Positions 23,746 to 31,318 of a DNA stretch of 64,000 bases are shown piece after piece (within the stretch, counting starts at the first letter, position 1; each line of letters begins with the position of its first letter). This DNA comes from LMUY01 sp964242215. GTDB taxonomy: Bacteria; Pseudomonadota; Alphaproteobacteria; Acetobacterales; Acetobacteraceae. The notes below the pieces were generated by a model, which was given only the letters and a program-made list of their open reading frames with translations, was not told the origin of the DNA and made no database searches. The stretch is taken from positions 1 through 64,000 of the forward strand of contig CAXTCJ010000016.1 of NCBI GenBank assembly GCA_964242215.1, read 5' to 3'. The position numbers were made by a program, and so were the translations under genes.

Positions 23746-24792
23746 TTAGGCGAAAACAATGCTGACCGGGCTGGGCGATGACGCGAGCCGCGCACTCTCC
23801 CGCGAATCCAGAGCGAAACGGCCGATCACGTCGTCGCGCTCGCTCGCGACGTAAAGATGGTCACCGTGGACCGTCATGAAACGAGGCTCGCGGCCCGGAG
23901 CGGGCATGAAGCCGAGTGATTGCAGCTGCGCACCGCCAGCCTCGACGGCGAAGACCGCGATGCCGTCCTGGCCCCGGTTGGACACGAAGACCCGGCTGCC
24001 ACTGGGTGTTACCGTAATTGCCGCAGCCGTACTCGCCCCGAAGAAGTCCGGCGGCAAGGTGGGTAGTATCTGAAGCGGTTCCAGGCTGCCGGCCTGCTCC
24101 GACCAGCGATAGGTGGTGATCGTCGAATCTATCTCGTTCAGCACCCAGTAGACCGGCAACGAGGGATGGAACGCACCGTGTCGCGGCCCGGCGCCCGGCC
24201 GCGACGGCGTTACGGACGCCAGTTCCAAACGCCCACGCTGCGCATCGAAGGCGAACACGGCGATGGTGTCGTGGCCTTTGTCCGGCACCAGCACGAAGCG
24301 GCCACTCGGGTCGAATGCGACATGGTGCGGGTGCGACGCCGATTGCTCGATCCGATGGGGGCCGGGCGCGCCGGGCATCGGCACACACTGGGTGAAAGCC
24401 CGGAGGCTGCCATCATCGGCCACCGGTAGTACCGCAACCGACCCGGTGCCGTAATTCGCGACGATGAAGTGCCGGCCCGTCCCATCCAACGCGCCATGCA
24501 CCAGGTTGCTCCCGCCGGATGCCGCTTGCCCAAGCGGACGCAACAGGCCCGTTTCTGCGTCGCGCGCATAGGCGCTGGCGTAGTCCTGGTCGCCGTGCAC
24601 GGCATAAAGCGTCCGGGCCGCGGAGCCCATGATGAGGTAGGACGGATTGACCAGTCCCGGCACATGTTGCACATGGGTCCAGGCGTTTCCGCCCGGGCCG
24701 GTCGCGTAGACGTGGATGCCGTCGCCACGGGCGCGCCGCTTCTCGGTCGTGAAGCAGCCGACATAGGCGTAGCCTTCGCCCGTGCCGCTCAC
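23746..24792 (-). CDS. Beta-propeller lactonase (6-phosphogluconolactonase-like), probable aldarolactone lactonase
   Basis: The 348-residue protein is a seven-bladed propeller of the lactonase family: AYVGCFTTEKRRARGDGIHV at the start, SYLIMGSAARTLYAVHGDQD, GPHRIEQSASHPHHVAFDPS, FVLVPDKGHDTIAVFAFD and GPRHGAFHPSLPVYWVLNEI. No signal peptide is present. It starts at GTG 24792 inside the stop of the uronate-dehydrogenase gene (4-nt overlap). Uronate dehydrogenase makes an aldarolactone, so this enzyme probably opens that lactone to galactarate or glucarate. The alternative, 6-phosphogluconolactone, is not supported by the context. Confidence 0.88.
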   Translation of the reverse strand: MSGTGEGYAYVGCFTTEKRRARGDGIHVYATGPGGNAWTHVQHVPGLVNPSYLIMGSAARTLYAVHGDQDYASAYARDAETGLLRPLGQAASGGSNLVHGALDGTGRHFIVANYGTGSVAVLPVADDGSLRAFTQCVPMPGAPGPHRIEQSASHPHHVAFDPSGRFVLVPDKGHDTIAVFAFDAQRGRLELASVTPSRPGAGPRHGAFHPSLPVYWVLNEIDSTITTYRWSEQAGSLEPLQILPTLPPDFFGASTAAAITVTPSGSRVFVSNRGQDGIAVFAVEAGGAQLQSLGFMPAPGREPRFMTVHGDHLYVASERDDVIGRFALDSRESARLASSPSPVSIVFA

Positions 24793-25595
24793 GATGTGGT
24801 GCGGCTATAGCCGAAGGCGCAGTAGCCACCGCCTTGATGCTTTTCAACCACCGGGTCACCGCTGGTCTTGCCGGCGAGTTCCGCCGTCCAACCATCGGCA
24901 CTGTCCTGCGGCTCCCAGCCGATCGCCGCGCGGTCATCCTCGCGCCACCACGTCATCCGAGCATTGCGGCTTGCGCCCCAGATCACCAGGCAGCCCTCGA
25001 TATCGGCCAGGATGCTGCGCTCGACGGCCCGCGACAGGTCGCCGTAGGACAGCCACGTGGCCAGCATCCTATCATCCAGCGGCACCGGCGTGCACGAGCC
25101 GATGCGCAGGAACACGCTCGTGGTACCGTGCTTGTTCCAGTACAACCGGCCCGTCAGCTCGGCATAAGCCTTGGACAGGCCGTAATAGCCGTCGGCGAGC
25201 ATGTCGCAATCGCTGTCCAGCACTTCGCTGCGTTCGTGGAAGCCGACCACGTGGTTGGATGATGCGAACACCATGCGCGCGCCTTCCCGCCGTGCCGCTT
25301 CGTAGGCGTGATACAGGCCGCGTATGTTCGGCCCAATCACCGTTTCGAACGGTTGCTCGACCGAGATACCGCCGAAATGCACCACGGTCCCGCAGCCCTC
25401 GGCCAGGCGCAGGATCGCTGGGCCGTCATTGAGGTCGATCCGCGTGAAGGTGGCGCCGGGCGGCAACGCGTCCGGGAATGGCGCAATGTCGGTCAACCGC
25501 AAGGTCATGCCCTGCTCGCCTAGGTATCGCGCCAAAGCGCGGCCCAGATTGCCGGATGCACCGGTCAGCAGAACGGGCTTGGCCGGCGCGCTCAT
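24789..25595 (-). CDS. udh: NAD-dependent uronate dehydrogenase
   Basis: The 268-residue short-chain dehydrogenase has VLLTGASGNLGRALARYL for NAD binding and YGLSKAYAELTGRLYW with the catalytic Tyr-x-x-x-Lys. The segments MVFASSNHVVGFHERSE, VFLRIGSCTPVPLDDRMLAT and LVIWGASRNARMTWW match Agrobacterium uronate dehydrogenase (SSNHTIGFY, VRIGSCTPEP, VVWGAS). The enzyme oxidises D-galacturonate or D-glucuronate to the aldarolactone. Its ATG overlaps the stop of the upstream MFS gene by 4 nt (ATGA), and its own stop overlaps the lactonase start, so importer, dehydrogenase and lactonase are one tight operon. Confidence 0.9.
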   Translation of the reverse strand: MSAPAKPVLLTGASGNLGRALARYLGEQGMTLRLTDIAPFPDALPPGATFTRIDLNDGPAILRLAEGCGTVVHFGGISVEQPFETVIGPNIRGLYHAYEAARREGARMVFASSNHVVGFHERSEVLDSDCDMLADGYYGLSKAYAELTGRLYWNKHGTTSVFLRIGSCTPVPLDDRMLATWLSYGDLSRAVERSILADIEGCLVIWGASRNARMTWWREDDRAAIGWEPQDSADGWTAELAGKTSGDPVVEKHQGGGYCAFGYSRTTS

Positions 25596-26881
25596 GCGAA
25601 CTTCCCGTGCGTGATCCGCGGCGTCTCGTCGGTGCGCCGCACGCAGATCGCCATCGCGATAACCCCTGCGGCCGCCGCTCCGCCGGCCAGGAAAAAGGCG
25701 CTGTTGAACCCGCCCCAGTACTGCACCGCATAACCGGTGGCGGTCGGACCCACGATGCCGGAAATGTTGCTGAGCAGGTGGATGAACCCGCTCACGCCAC
25801 CGACGCGAACCGCCGGCACCAATTCGTGGATGGTGGCCCAGCACGACTGTACGGAGGCCGTCAGCAACATGATCGCCAGTGAGATGAGTGCGACCGCGGC
25901 CGCGGGCGTGGTGGTGAACGTGACCATCAGCAGCGCAACGCCCGCGATCGCCAGCGGTGCGATGGTGGTGATCTTGCGTGCGCGCAGCTTGTCGGCGCTG
26001 TGGTTATAGATGAAGTCCGACACCAGCCCGCCGCCGATATAGCCGATCAACCCGCCAATCCATGGGATCGACGCTACGATGGCCATCTGTTGCACCGGCA
26101 TGTGCAGCGCGTCCGTCAGATACGTCGGCAGCCACGAGATGAAGATATACAGCGTGTAGTTCACAGCAAACATGCCTAGGCCGAGCGACAAGGTGCTCGG
26201 ACGGCCGAGATAGTGCGACAGACCCGGGTAGGTGCCACCGGGGGGCGGCGCGACAACCTCACGGCTAGCCTCGAGCCGCTGCAGTTCCGCCGAAGTGACG
26301 TGCTTGTTGTCCTGCGGCAGGTCGGTGACCAGCAAGCGCCACACAACGACCCAGATCAGCCCGAGAGCGGCGATCACGAAAAAGGCGGCCCGCCAACCGA
26401 AGCTGATCGCAAGAAGGGCCACGATCGGCGCGGCGATGGCGCTGCCGAAGGTCTGGCCTGAGAAGGTAAAGCCTACGGCGCGCGCCGTCTCCCGCCGGGG
26501 GAACCAATTCGTGATGGTGCGGTTGGTCGTGCTGTTCATCGGCCCTTCCGCAAATCCGAACAGCGTCCGAACGATCAGCAGCTGCGTGTAGCCGGTCACC
26601 AGCCCGGTCAGCCCGCACAGCACAGACCATGCCGTCGCCGCCCAGACATAGGTGCGCACCGGGCCGAACCGGTCCGCCATCTGGCCGCCGACGAATGCGA
26701 ACAGGGCGTAGCCGATGAAGAATGTGCTGAACGTCATCCCTAACTCGGACGGCGACAGCGTGAAGCTCTTCTGGATGAACGGTGCGACCACGCCGATTGC
26801 CGCGCGATCCATGTAGTTGATCGACCCGGCGATGAACAAAAGGACCGCCACGGCCCATCGATAATTCTTCAACACGTCCAC
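25592..26881 (-). CDS. MFS transporter, hexuronate/aldarate type (anion:cation symporter family)
   Basis: The 429-residue protein has twelve predicted membrane helices. It has the motif INYMDRAAIGVVAPFIQKSF at the first helix, QMADRFGPVRTYVWAATAW between helices 2 and 3, and NRTITNWFPRRETARAVGFT after helix 4. These are typical of the ExuT/GudP/TtuB branch that takes up hexuronates, glucarate, galactarate or tartrate with protons. The operon with uronate dehydrogenase supports a uronate substrate. The start ATG at 26881 follows a 200-nt region with a partial palindrome at 26997-27021. Confidence 0.9.
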   Translation of the reverse strand: MDVLKNYRWAVAVLLFIAGSINYMDRAAIGVVAPFIQKSFTLSPSELGMTFSTFFIGYALFAFVGGQMADRFGPVRTYVWAATAWSVLCGLTGLVTGYTQLLIVRTLFGFAEGPMNSTTNRTITNWFPRRETARAVGFTFSGQTFGSAIAAPIVALLAISFGWRAAFFVIAALGLIWVVVWRLLVTDLPQDNKHVTSAELQRLEASREVVAPPPGGTYPGLSHYLGRPSTLSLGLGMFAVNYTLYIFISWLPTYLTDALHMPVQQMAIVASIPWIGGLIGYIGGGLVSDFIYNHSADKLRARKITTIAPLAIAGVALLMVTFTTTPAAAVALISLAIMLLTASVQSCWATIHELVPAVRVGGVSGFIHLLSNISGIVGPTATGYAVQYWGGFNSAFFLAGGAAAAGVIAMAICVRRTDETPRITHGKFA

Positions 26882-26989
26882 CTACTCCCGGAACCTGATT
26901 CTTGGGCGGATCGCGGCGCTCCGTGCGCACGCATCGCGCCGCGGCGTCATCGCCGCTGGCCCAGGCACTTGATGCCGCTGGCCCTGAAA

Positions 26990-27037
26990 TTGTCAATGAC
27001 ACAGCTGCATAGCTGCTGTCACGGGCGCTTTTGCGCC
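26990..27037. promoter_or_regulatory. Palindromic promoter region of the uronate operon
   Basis: Upstream of the MFS gene lie TTGTCAAT (26990-26997) and a partly symmetric stretch with TGACA and TGTCA outer arms around two AGCT cores (26997-27021). A hairpin GGCGC-TTTT-GCGCC (27024-27037) follows. TTGTCAAT also occurs at 14275-14282 between the GntR gene and the dehydratase gene. This could be a shared regulator site; a chance match of 8 nt is possible. Confidence 0.3.
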
Positions 27038-27094
27038 ACTACAGCATAGGTTAGGCCGCCTATTATCGATACTGCGCGGCTTCGGGCGGACGAT

Positions 27095-28435
27095 CTAGTC
27101 AACGACCTCCACGAATGCACCGAGCAGCCGGGGCATGTCCTCGGGGGACGCCGGCAGCCGGCTGCCGGGCAACGTCAATTGTTGCACGAGCTGGCCGGCG
27201 GCCGTGTAGAGCGAAAGCTCCAAGTCATCGCCGATCACCTTGGGCCGGCAGACCACCTCACCCCCGGCAACGCGACGGCCCGCTTCGACGAACGCCCGGA
27301 TCTCCTCCAGGCCGCTGGTCTGTTCACCGGCCTCGGCGAGGAACTCAGCAATCTCGTTCGCGACCTGGGACAGCGCCACCAGTCCCAGCGGGACACACCC
27401 CTCGGTCTGCTGAAACACCCTGCCACGCCAGCGATCGAAGCACGCGGCACGGTGCGCCTCCTCCGGCGTTTCCGCGGCTTCGTCATCGGGCTCCTCCGGC
27501 AGGCCGCCGGCGGCGGCGATCTCGTCCCACACCGGGATCGCCCAATCGAGGCTCAGGCCGAGCAGGACGCCGAAGCCACGCCGGGTCAGGTCGTCGGTAT
27601 CGCCGGGCGGCAGGTCACGCGGTGGCCGCCCGTCAACCAGGTCGCGCAGCACGCGGCGCACGGCACCGAACGAAAGCTGCGCCAGCGCCTCGGGGGAGCG
27701 CCAGCCGGGCAGCAAACGCAGTTCCTCGTTGTCCGGGAGGGCGCCGGACGCGATCAAGCCTTGCGCGAGGTCTTCACCGTCCGGGACGTCGCCGGCGGAC
27801 AGCGCGACCGGCAGGGCGACCAGTTCGGCCCACGGAGACGGCCCAAGCGCGGCGCCCTCGGCCGCCACGAGCAGCACCCAGTTGAGGTCGTCGCCGGCCT
27901 CGTCGCCGCGGCGTTCACCGAGCTTGCGGACGGCAAGGTCCAATACGTCGATGCGGTCGGCCGCCAGCAACGCCTGCACCAGCACGTCGAACTCGTCGCT
28001 ATCGGCGTCGTCGAAGGCATCCAGCAGCCGGTCCGCGGTCGGGCCCGGCGCCTTGCCGAATGTCAGCGGCTCGGGTGCAGCGGACGCCTTGAGACCAAGC
28101 AGTTCCAAAGCCGCTGCACCGCGCAGCAGACGCGATCGGTCGATCCAGCCACGGCGGTTCTCGGGCGTGTCGTCACGGTCCGACATCCAGCGCCGGAACG
28201 CCGCCCGGTCGGCGCGCTGCACCACCACCTCCCCGCCGGCATGCAGGATCTCCTCGGCGACAGCGCGATTCACGGCGTGAACAGCCGCCAAATCGCTCTC
28301 GCCGGGTCGCAGGGTGTCGAGAGTTTTGGCATCGGGATAGTGAGTGAGAAGCACGGCATCAAGATCGGGCGCGACGTCCCGCGCGAGATCCGCCGCCTGC
28401 GCTACGCGATCGTCTCGGGAACCGGGGTCGGACAC
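27095..28435 (-). CDS. Acidic protein of unknown function
   Basis: The 446-residue protein is rich in Asp, Glu, Ala and Leu, has no signal peptide and no membrane segment, and should be cytoplasmic. I recognise no domain. It seems to be mostly helical: DVLVQALLAADRIDVLDLAV, LGERRGDEAGDDLNWVLLVA and AQLSFGAVRRVLRDLVDG. A conserved-looking C-terminal segment is VIGDDLELSLYTAAGQLVQQ. Strong codon bias like its neighbours and an intact long frame argue that it is a real gene. It stands alone: the uronate operon upstream on the same strand is transcribed away from it and the helicase gene begins 1.4 kb upstream. Confidence 0.75.
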   Translation of the reverse strand: MSDPGSRDDRVAQAADLARDVAPDLDAVLLTHYPDAKTLDTLRPGESDLAAVHAVNRAVAEEILHAGGEVVVQRADRAAFRRWMSDRDDTPENRRGWIDRSRLLRGAAALELLGLKASAAPEPLTFGKAPGPTADRLLDAFDDADSDEFDVLVQALLAADRIDVLDLAVRKLGERRGDEAGDDLNWVLLVAAEGAALGPSPWAELVALPVALSAGDVPDGEDLAQGLIASGALPDNEELRLLPGWRSPEALAQLSFGAVRRVLRDLVDGRPPRDLPPGDTDDLTRRGFGVLLGLSLDWAIPVWDEIAAAGGLPEEPDDEAAETPEEAHRAACFDRWRGRVFQQTEGCVPLGLVALSQVANEIAEFLAEAGEQTSGLEEIRAFVEAGRRVAGGEVVCRPKVIGDDLELSLYTAAGQLVQQLTLPGSRLPASPEDMPRLLGAFVEVVD

Positions 28436-28505
28436 GGGATCATCCTGAACGGGCGCCGACTATGGGGTCGCACCCCGAGCGGCTGCAACAAAAGTTACAC
28501 CGACC

Positions 28506-28530
28506 CCGGACGGCTTGGTCCACCGTCCGG
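28506..28530 (-). terminator. Hairpin after the RNA helicase gene
   Basis: CCGGACGG and CCGTCCGG form an 8-bp perfect stem with a 9-nt loop, 12 nt after the helicase stop. A short T-run (CTTTTG on the minus strand) comes only about 13 nt after the stem, so this is a plausible but not ideal intrinsic terminator. Confidence 0.5.
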
Positions 28531-28541
28531 AGCCGCGCGTG

Positions 28542-29858
28542 CTAGCGCGGCCGGCGCTGCGGAGGGCGTCCTTGGGAGGCTTGGGGCGGCCGGGCATTCT
28601 GGCCCGGCGGGCGGTTGTGCGCATTCGGGGCACGCGACTGCTGGCCACCACGCCCGCCACCGCCAAGCACCGGCGGCCGCATCGTGGACAGACGCGCGGC
28701 CTCAGAGTGATACGGGTGGTCGGTCACGACGGGGACCGGCTGGCCGATCGTGCGCTCGATCGCGTGCAGCCAGGCGCGATGCTCCGGCTCGCACAGACTG
28801 ACCGCCAAGCCTTCCCGGCCGGCCCGCGCGGTGCGGCCGATGCGGTGCACGTAGCTCTCTGGGATGTTCGGCAGGTCGAAGTTGAACACGTGGCTGACAT
28901 CGTCCACGTCGATCCCGCGCGAGGCGATGTCGGTCGCCACCAGCACGCGCACCGCCCCGGATTTGAACCCGGCGAGCGCCCGCTCCCGCTGCCCTTGGGA
29001 CTTGTTGCCGTGGATGGCTTCGGCCGGCGAGCCCGCCTCGGTCAGCGCGGTGGCGACCTTGTTGGCAGTGCTCTTGGTGAGCGTGAACACGATGGCGCGG
29101 CTGACCGTGGCCGGTTTCACCAGCAGTTTCATCAGCGCAAGCTTGTTTGCGGCATCGGTGAACATGACGCTCTGGCCGATGCGCGCGACCGTCGTGGCAG
29201 GCGGCGTGACCTCCACCCGCACCGGATCGCGCAGCAAGCTGGCGGCGAGGCTGGCGATGGCGGTGGGCATGGTTGCCGAGAACAGCAGGGTCTGCCGCTC
29301 CTTGGGCAGCATGGCGACGGCCTGCCGGATCGGCTTGACGAAGCCCATGTCGAGCATCTGGTCGGCTTCGTCCAGCACCAGCACGCCGGTGGCGCCGAGG
29401 TCGACATGGCCCTGGCTGACGAGGTCCAGCAGGCGACCCGGCGTCGCCACCAGGAAGTCGACGCCGCGGCGCATGGCGGTGACCTGATGCACCTGGCTGA
29501 CGCCACCGAACACGACGGTGTGGGTCATGCCGAGGCCATGGCCGTATGCGGCGATGCTCTGGTCGATCTGCGAGGCGAGTTCGCGCGTCGGCGCCAAAAT
29601 CAGCACGTTGGCGCAGCGGGGCGGCGCCGGGCGGCGGTGGGCGGCCAGGCGGTGCAGGATCGGCAGCAGAAACGCCGCTGTCTTGCCGGTGCCGGTCTGC
29701 GCCAGCCCAAGCAGGTCGCGGCCGGCGAGCAGGGTGGGGATGGCCTGAGCCTGGATCGGAGTGGGCGAGGTATAGCCCTCCCGCGCCAGCGCCTCGAGCA
29801 GCTTGGGGTTGAGGCCGAGTTCGGTGAAGTTCGGCGCAACGGCGGCGATGTGGCTCAT
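28542..29858 (-). CDS. rhlE: DEAD-box ATP-dependent RNA helicase, RhlE type
   Basis: The 438-residue protein has all DEAD-box motifs in order: Q motif FTELGLNPKLLEAL with TPIQAQAIP, motif I AQTGTGKT, Ia PTRELASQI, II LDEADQMLD, III LFSATMP, IV IVFTLTKS, V TDIASRGIDVDDV and VI HRIGRTARAG. The tail (about 50 residues) is rich in Arg, Gly, Pro and Gln (GGGGRGGQQSRAP, RPPQRRPR), typical of RhlE proteins that bind RNA or ribosomal particles. The ATG at 29858 has GAGGAGG about 12 nt upstream; a start at 29891 is less likely. A leader with two hairpins precedes it. Confidence 0.93.
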   Translation of the reverse strand: MSHIAAVAPNFTELGLNPKLLEALAREGYTSPTPIQAQAIPTLLAGRDLLGLAQTGTGKTAAFLLPILHRLAAHRRPAPPRCANVLILAPTRELASQIDQSIAAYGHGLGMTHTVVFGGVSQVHQVTAMRRGVDFLVATPGRLLDLVSQGHVDLGATGVLVLDEADQMLDMGFVKPIRQAVAMLPKERQTLLFSATMPTAIASLAASLLRDPVRVEVTPPATTVARIGQSVMFTDAANKLALMKLLVKPATVSRAIVFTLTKSTANKVATALTEAGSPAEAIHGNKSQGQRERALAGFKSGAVRVLVATDIASRGIDVDDVSHVFNFDLPNIPESYVHRIGRTARAGREGLAVSLCEPEHRAWLHAIERTIGQPVPVVTDHPYHSEAARLSTMRPPVLGGGGRGGQQSRAPNAHNRPPGQNARPPQASQGRPPQRRPR

Positions 29859-30211
29859 AACTGTATGCGCCTCCTCGGCGCGGTGGTGCACGCAACAGGC
29901 GTTGCGTGAGGTGGTGGCGATGATGGGGGTGCCTGCCGGGTCGAAGCCCCGGCCTTTTGGCTGATTGTTGGTCGGCAGCTAGCAGGAAACCGTCTCGCCG
30001 CCTTTGTGCTCCCGCGCCGCGGCTTGGCCCACGCGGCACGGTCAGGATGAAGGGCAACGGATTGCAGCCCGGTGTTCGACCAAATGCCTGTGAAAGCAGG
30101 GTCCGCTCGACCGGTCGGGTTAGGCCCCTGTCGCCGCGGCGCCTTCTAACACGATTCAGGCCGGATTTGGCTAGAGCATACCAGCGACCGAATGCGCGCG
30201 TTGCCGCCGGG
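29859..30211. other. Long leader region upstream of the helicase gene
   Basis: These 353 nt carry no convincing gene. On the minus strand they form the helicase 5' region and hold two inverted repeats: CGCAAC-GCCT-GTTGCG (29891-29906, 32 nt before the start codon) and GCCGGG/CCCGGC (29935-29953). Cold-induced helicase genes often have structured leaders, so a regulatory role is possible. Long frames here on both strands are shadows. Confidence 0.5.
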
Positions 30212-31144
30212 TCACGGCAAGCGTGCAGACGTGACCAGCGTCCGGGCCAGTTGCTCTCCGGAAAGCCATGCCGCTTCCACCCGGGGGCCGAGCAGCCAGT
30301 CTCCGCATACGCCGAGACGAAGCTCGGCGTCCCACAGCGATCCGTCGCCCGCCGCCCCCGACCGGGCATAGCGCCAGCGATGCGCGGCGGCGCTCTGTGC
30401 ATCGGGCAGTCGAACGCGTGTCCGTTCGGCGAACGCTTGCATCATCGGCGCTATGACCGCCGCCGCGTCCTGCTCCAGGTTGGTGCGGGACCAATCCGGC
30501 CCCGCCTGGATGACCCAGCTTTCCGGCCCCGATCGGCTCGGTTTGGCGGAATTGCGCGCCGCCCAGCCGATAATGCCGTCCTCGCGCAGGATGTCGGCCT
30601 TGATCGGCAGGCGTTCGGCGAAGGCGGCCATCACGGTCCAGCATGGCGCCGACAGCGTCTGCGCCGCCCGGGCGGCGAAGGGCGCAGACCATCGCTGCAG
30701 CAATGGGGCGGCCTGTTCGGCAGGAACGGCCACCACGACAGCGTCGAATGCGCCGCCCTCCACATGCCACAGGCTGCCCTCCCGTTCCAACGATGCAATC
30801 TGCACCTGGCAGTGCACGTCCAGTGCCGCCGCCATGCGCTTGGCCGGCGCATTCATGCCCGGGGTGCCCACCCAGGCATCGGCACCGGCTGCCGGCCAGG
30901 GCGCCGCCAAGCCCATCGCGTGCCAGCGTTCCACCCGCGCCCGGAACGCAGCATCCCGCACCGTGAAATATTGTGCGCCATGGTCGAAGCCGGCTTCACC
31001 CGCCGGCGTCAGCATACGGCGGGTGGACATCCGCCCCCCGGGGGCCCGCCCCTTGTCGAACATGGTCACAGACAGCCCCGCTGTCCGCAGCGCCTCGGCA
31101 CAGGCGAGCCCCGCCATGCCAGCACCTACGATCGCGATCTTCAT
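30212..31144 (-). CDS. FAD/NAD(P)-dependent oxidoreductase, renalase-like
   Basis: The 310-residue protein begins with a dinucleotide-binding motif (MKIAIVGAGMAGLACAEAL) followed by VTMFDKGRAPGGRMSTRR and FDHGAQYFTVRD, the pattern of renalase-like flavoproteins. Bacterial renalases oxidise the dihydro isomers of NAD(P)H that arise by misreduction. The C-terminal end LGVCGDWLLGPRVEAAWLSG is the FAD-binding closing motif. The ATG at 31144 has GGGGGAGA just before it. A short inverted repeat (ATCATCG-GATG-CGATGAT, 31179-31196) lies upstream and might be an operator. The gene seems to be single. Confidence 0.85.
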   Translation of the reverse strand: MKIAIVGAGMAGLACAEALRTAGLSVTMFDKGRAPGGRMSTRRMLTPAGEAGFDHGAQYFTVRDAAFRARVERWHAMGLAAPWPAAGADAWVGTPGMNAPAKRMAAALDVHCQVQIASLEREGSLWHVEGGAFDAVVVAVPAEQAAPLLQRWSAPFAARAAQTLSAPCWTVMAAFAERLPIKADILREDGIIGWAARNSAKPSRSGPESWVIQAGPDWSRTNLEQDAAAVIAPMMQAFAERTRVRLPDAQSAAAHRWRYARSGAAGDGSLWDAELRLGVCGDWLLGPRVEAAWLSGEQLARTLVTSARLP

Positions 31145-31318
31145 CGTCTCCCCCATCCTCGGCCAGACGGCACAGGTGATCATCGGATGCGATGATGACG
31201 AGAGGGCCTGTGCGACGCGATTGCCAAATCCTTTGTTTAGAGTGTGCTCAGCGGCAGTCCGCGATCTCGAAGCGGTGTCGGACAGGATCTGAACCAGGCT
31301 CGCCGCGGTGGCGCGGGG

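Noticed and set aside
27179..28801. A 540-codon plus-strand frame opposite the acidic protein gene
   Set aside because: Antisense shadow; no start with ribosome-binding site and low-complexity composition, while the minus-strand frame has normal protein composition.
28702..30402. A 566-codon frame on the minus strand through the helicase gene
   Set aside because: Composition is Arg/Pro/Ala-rich without motifs, and the overlapping frame encodes a perfect DEAD-box helicase.
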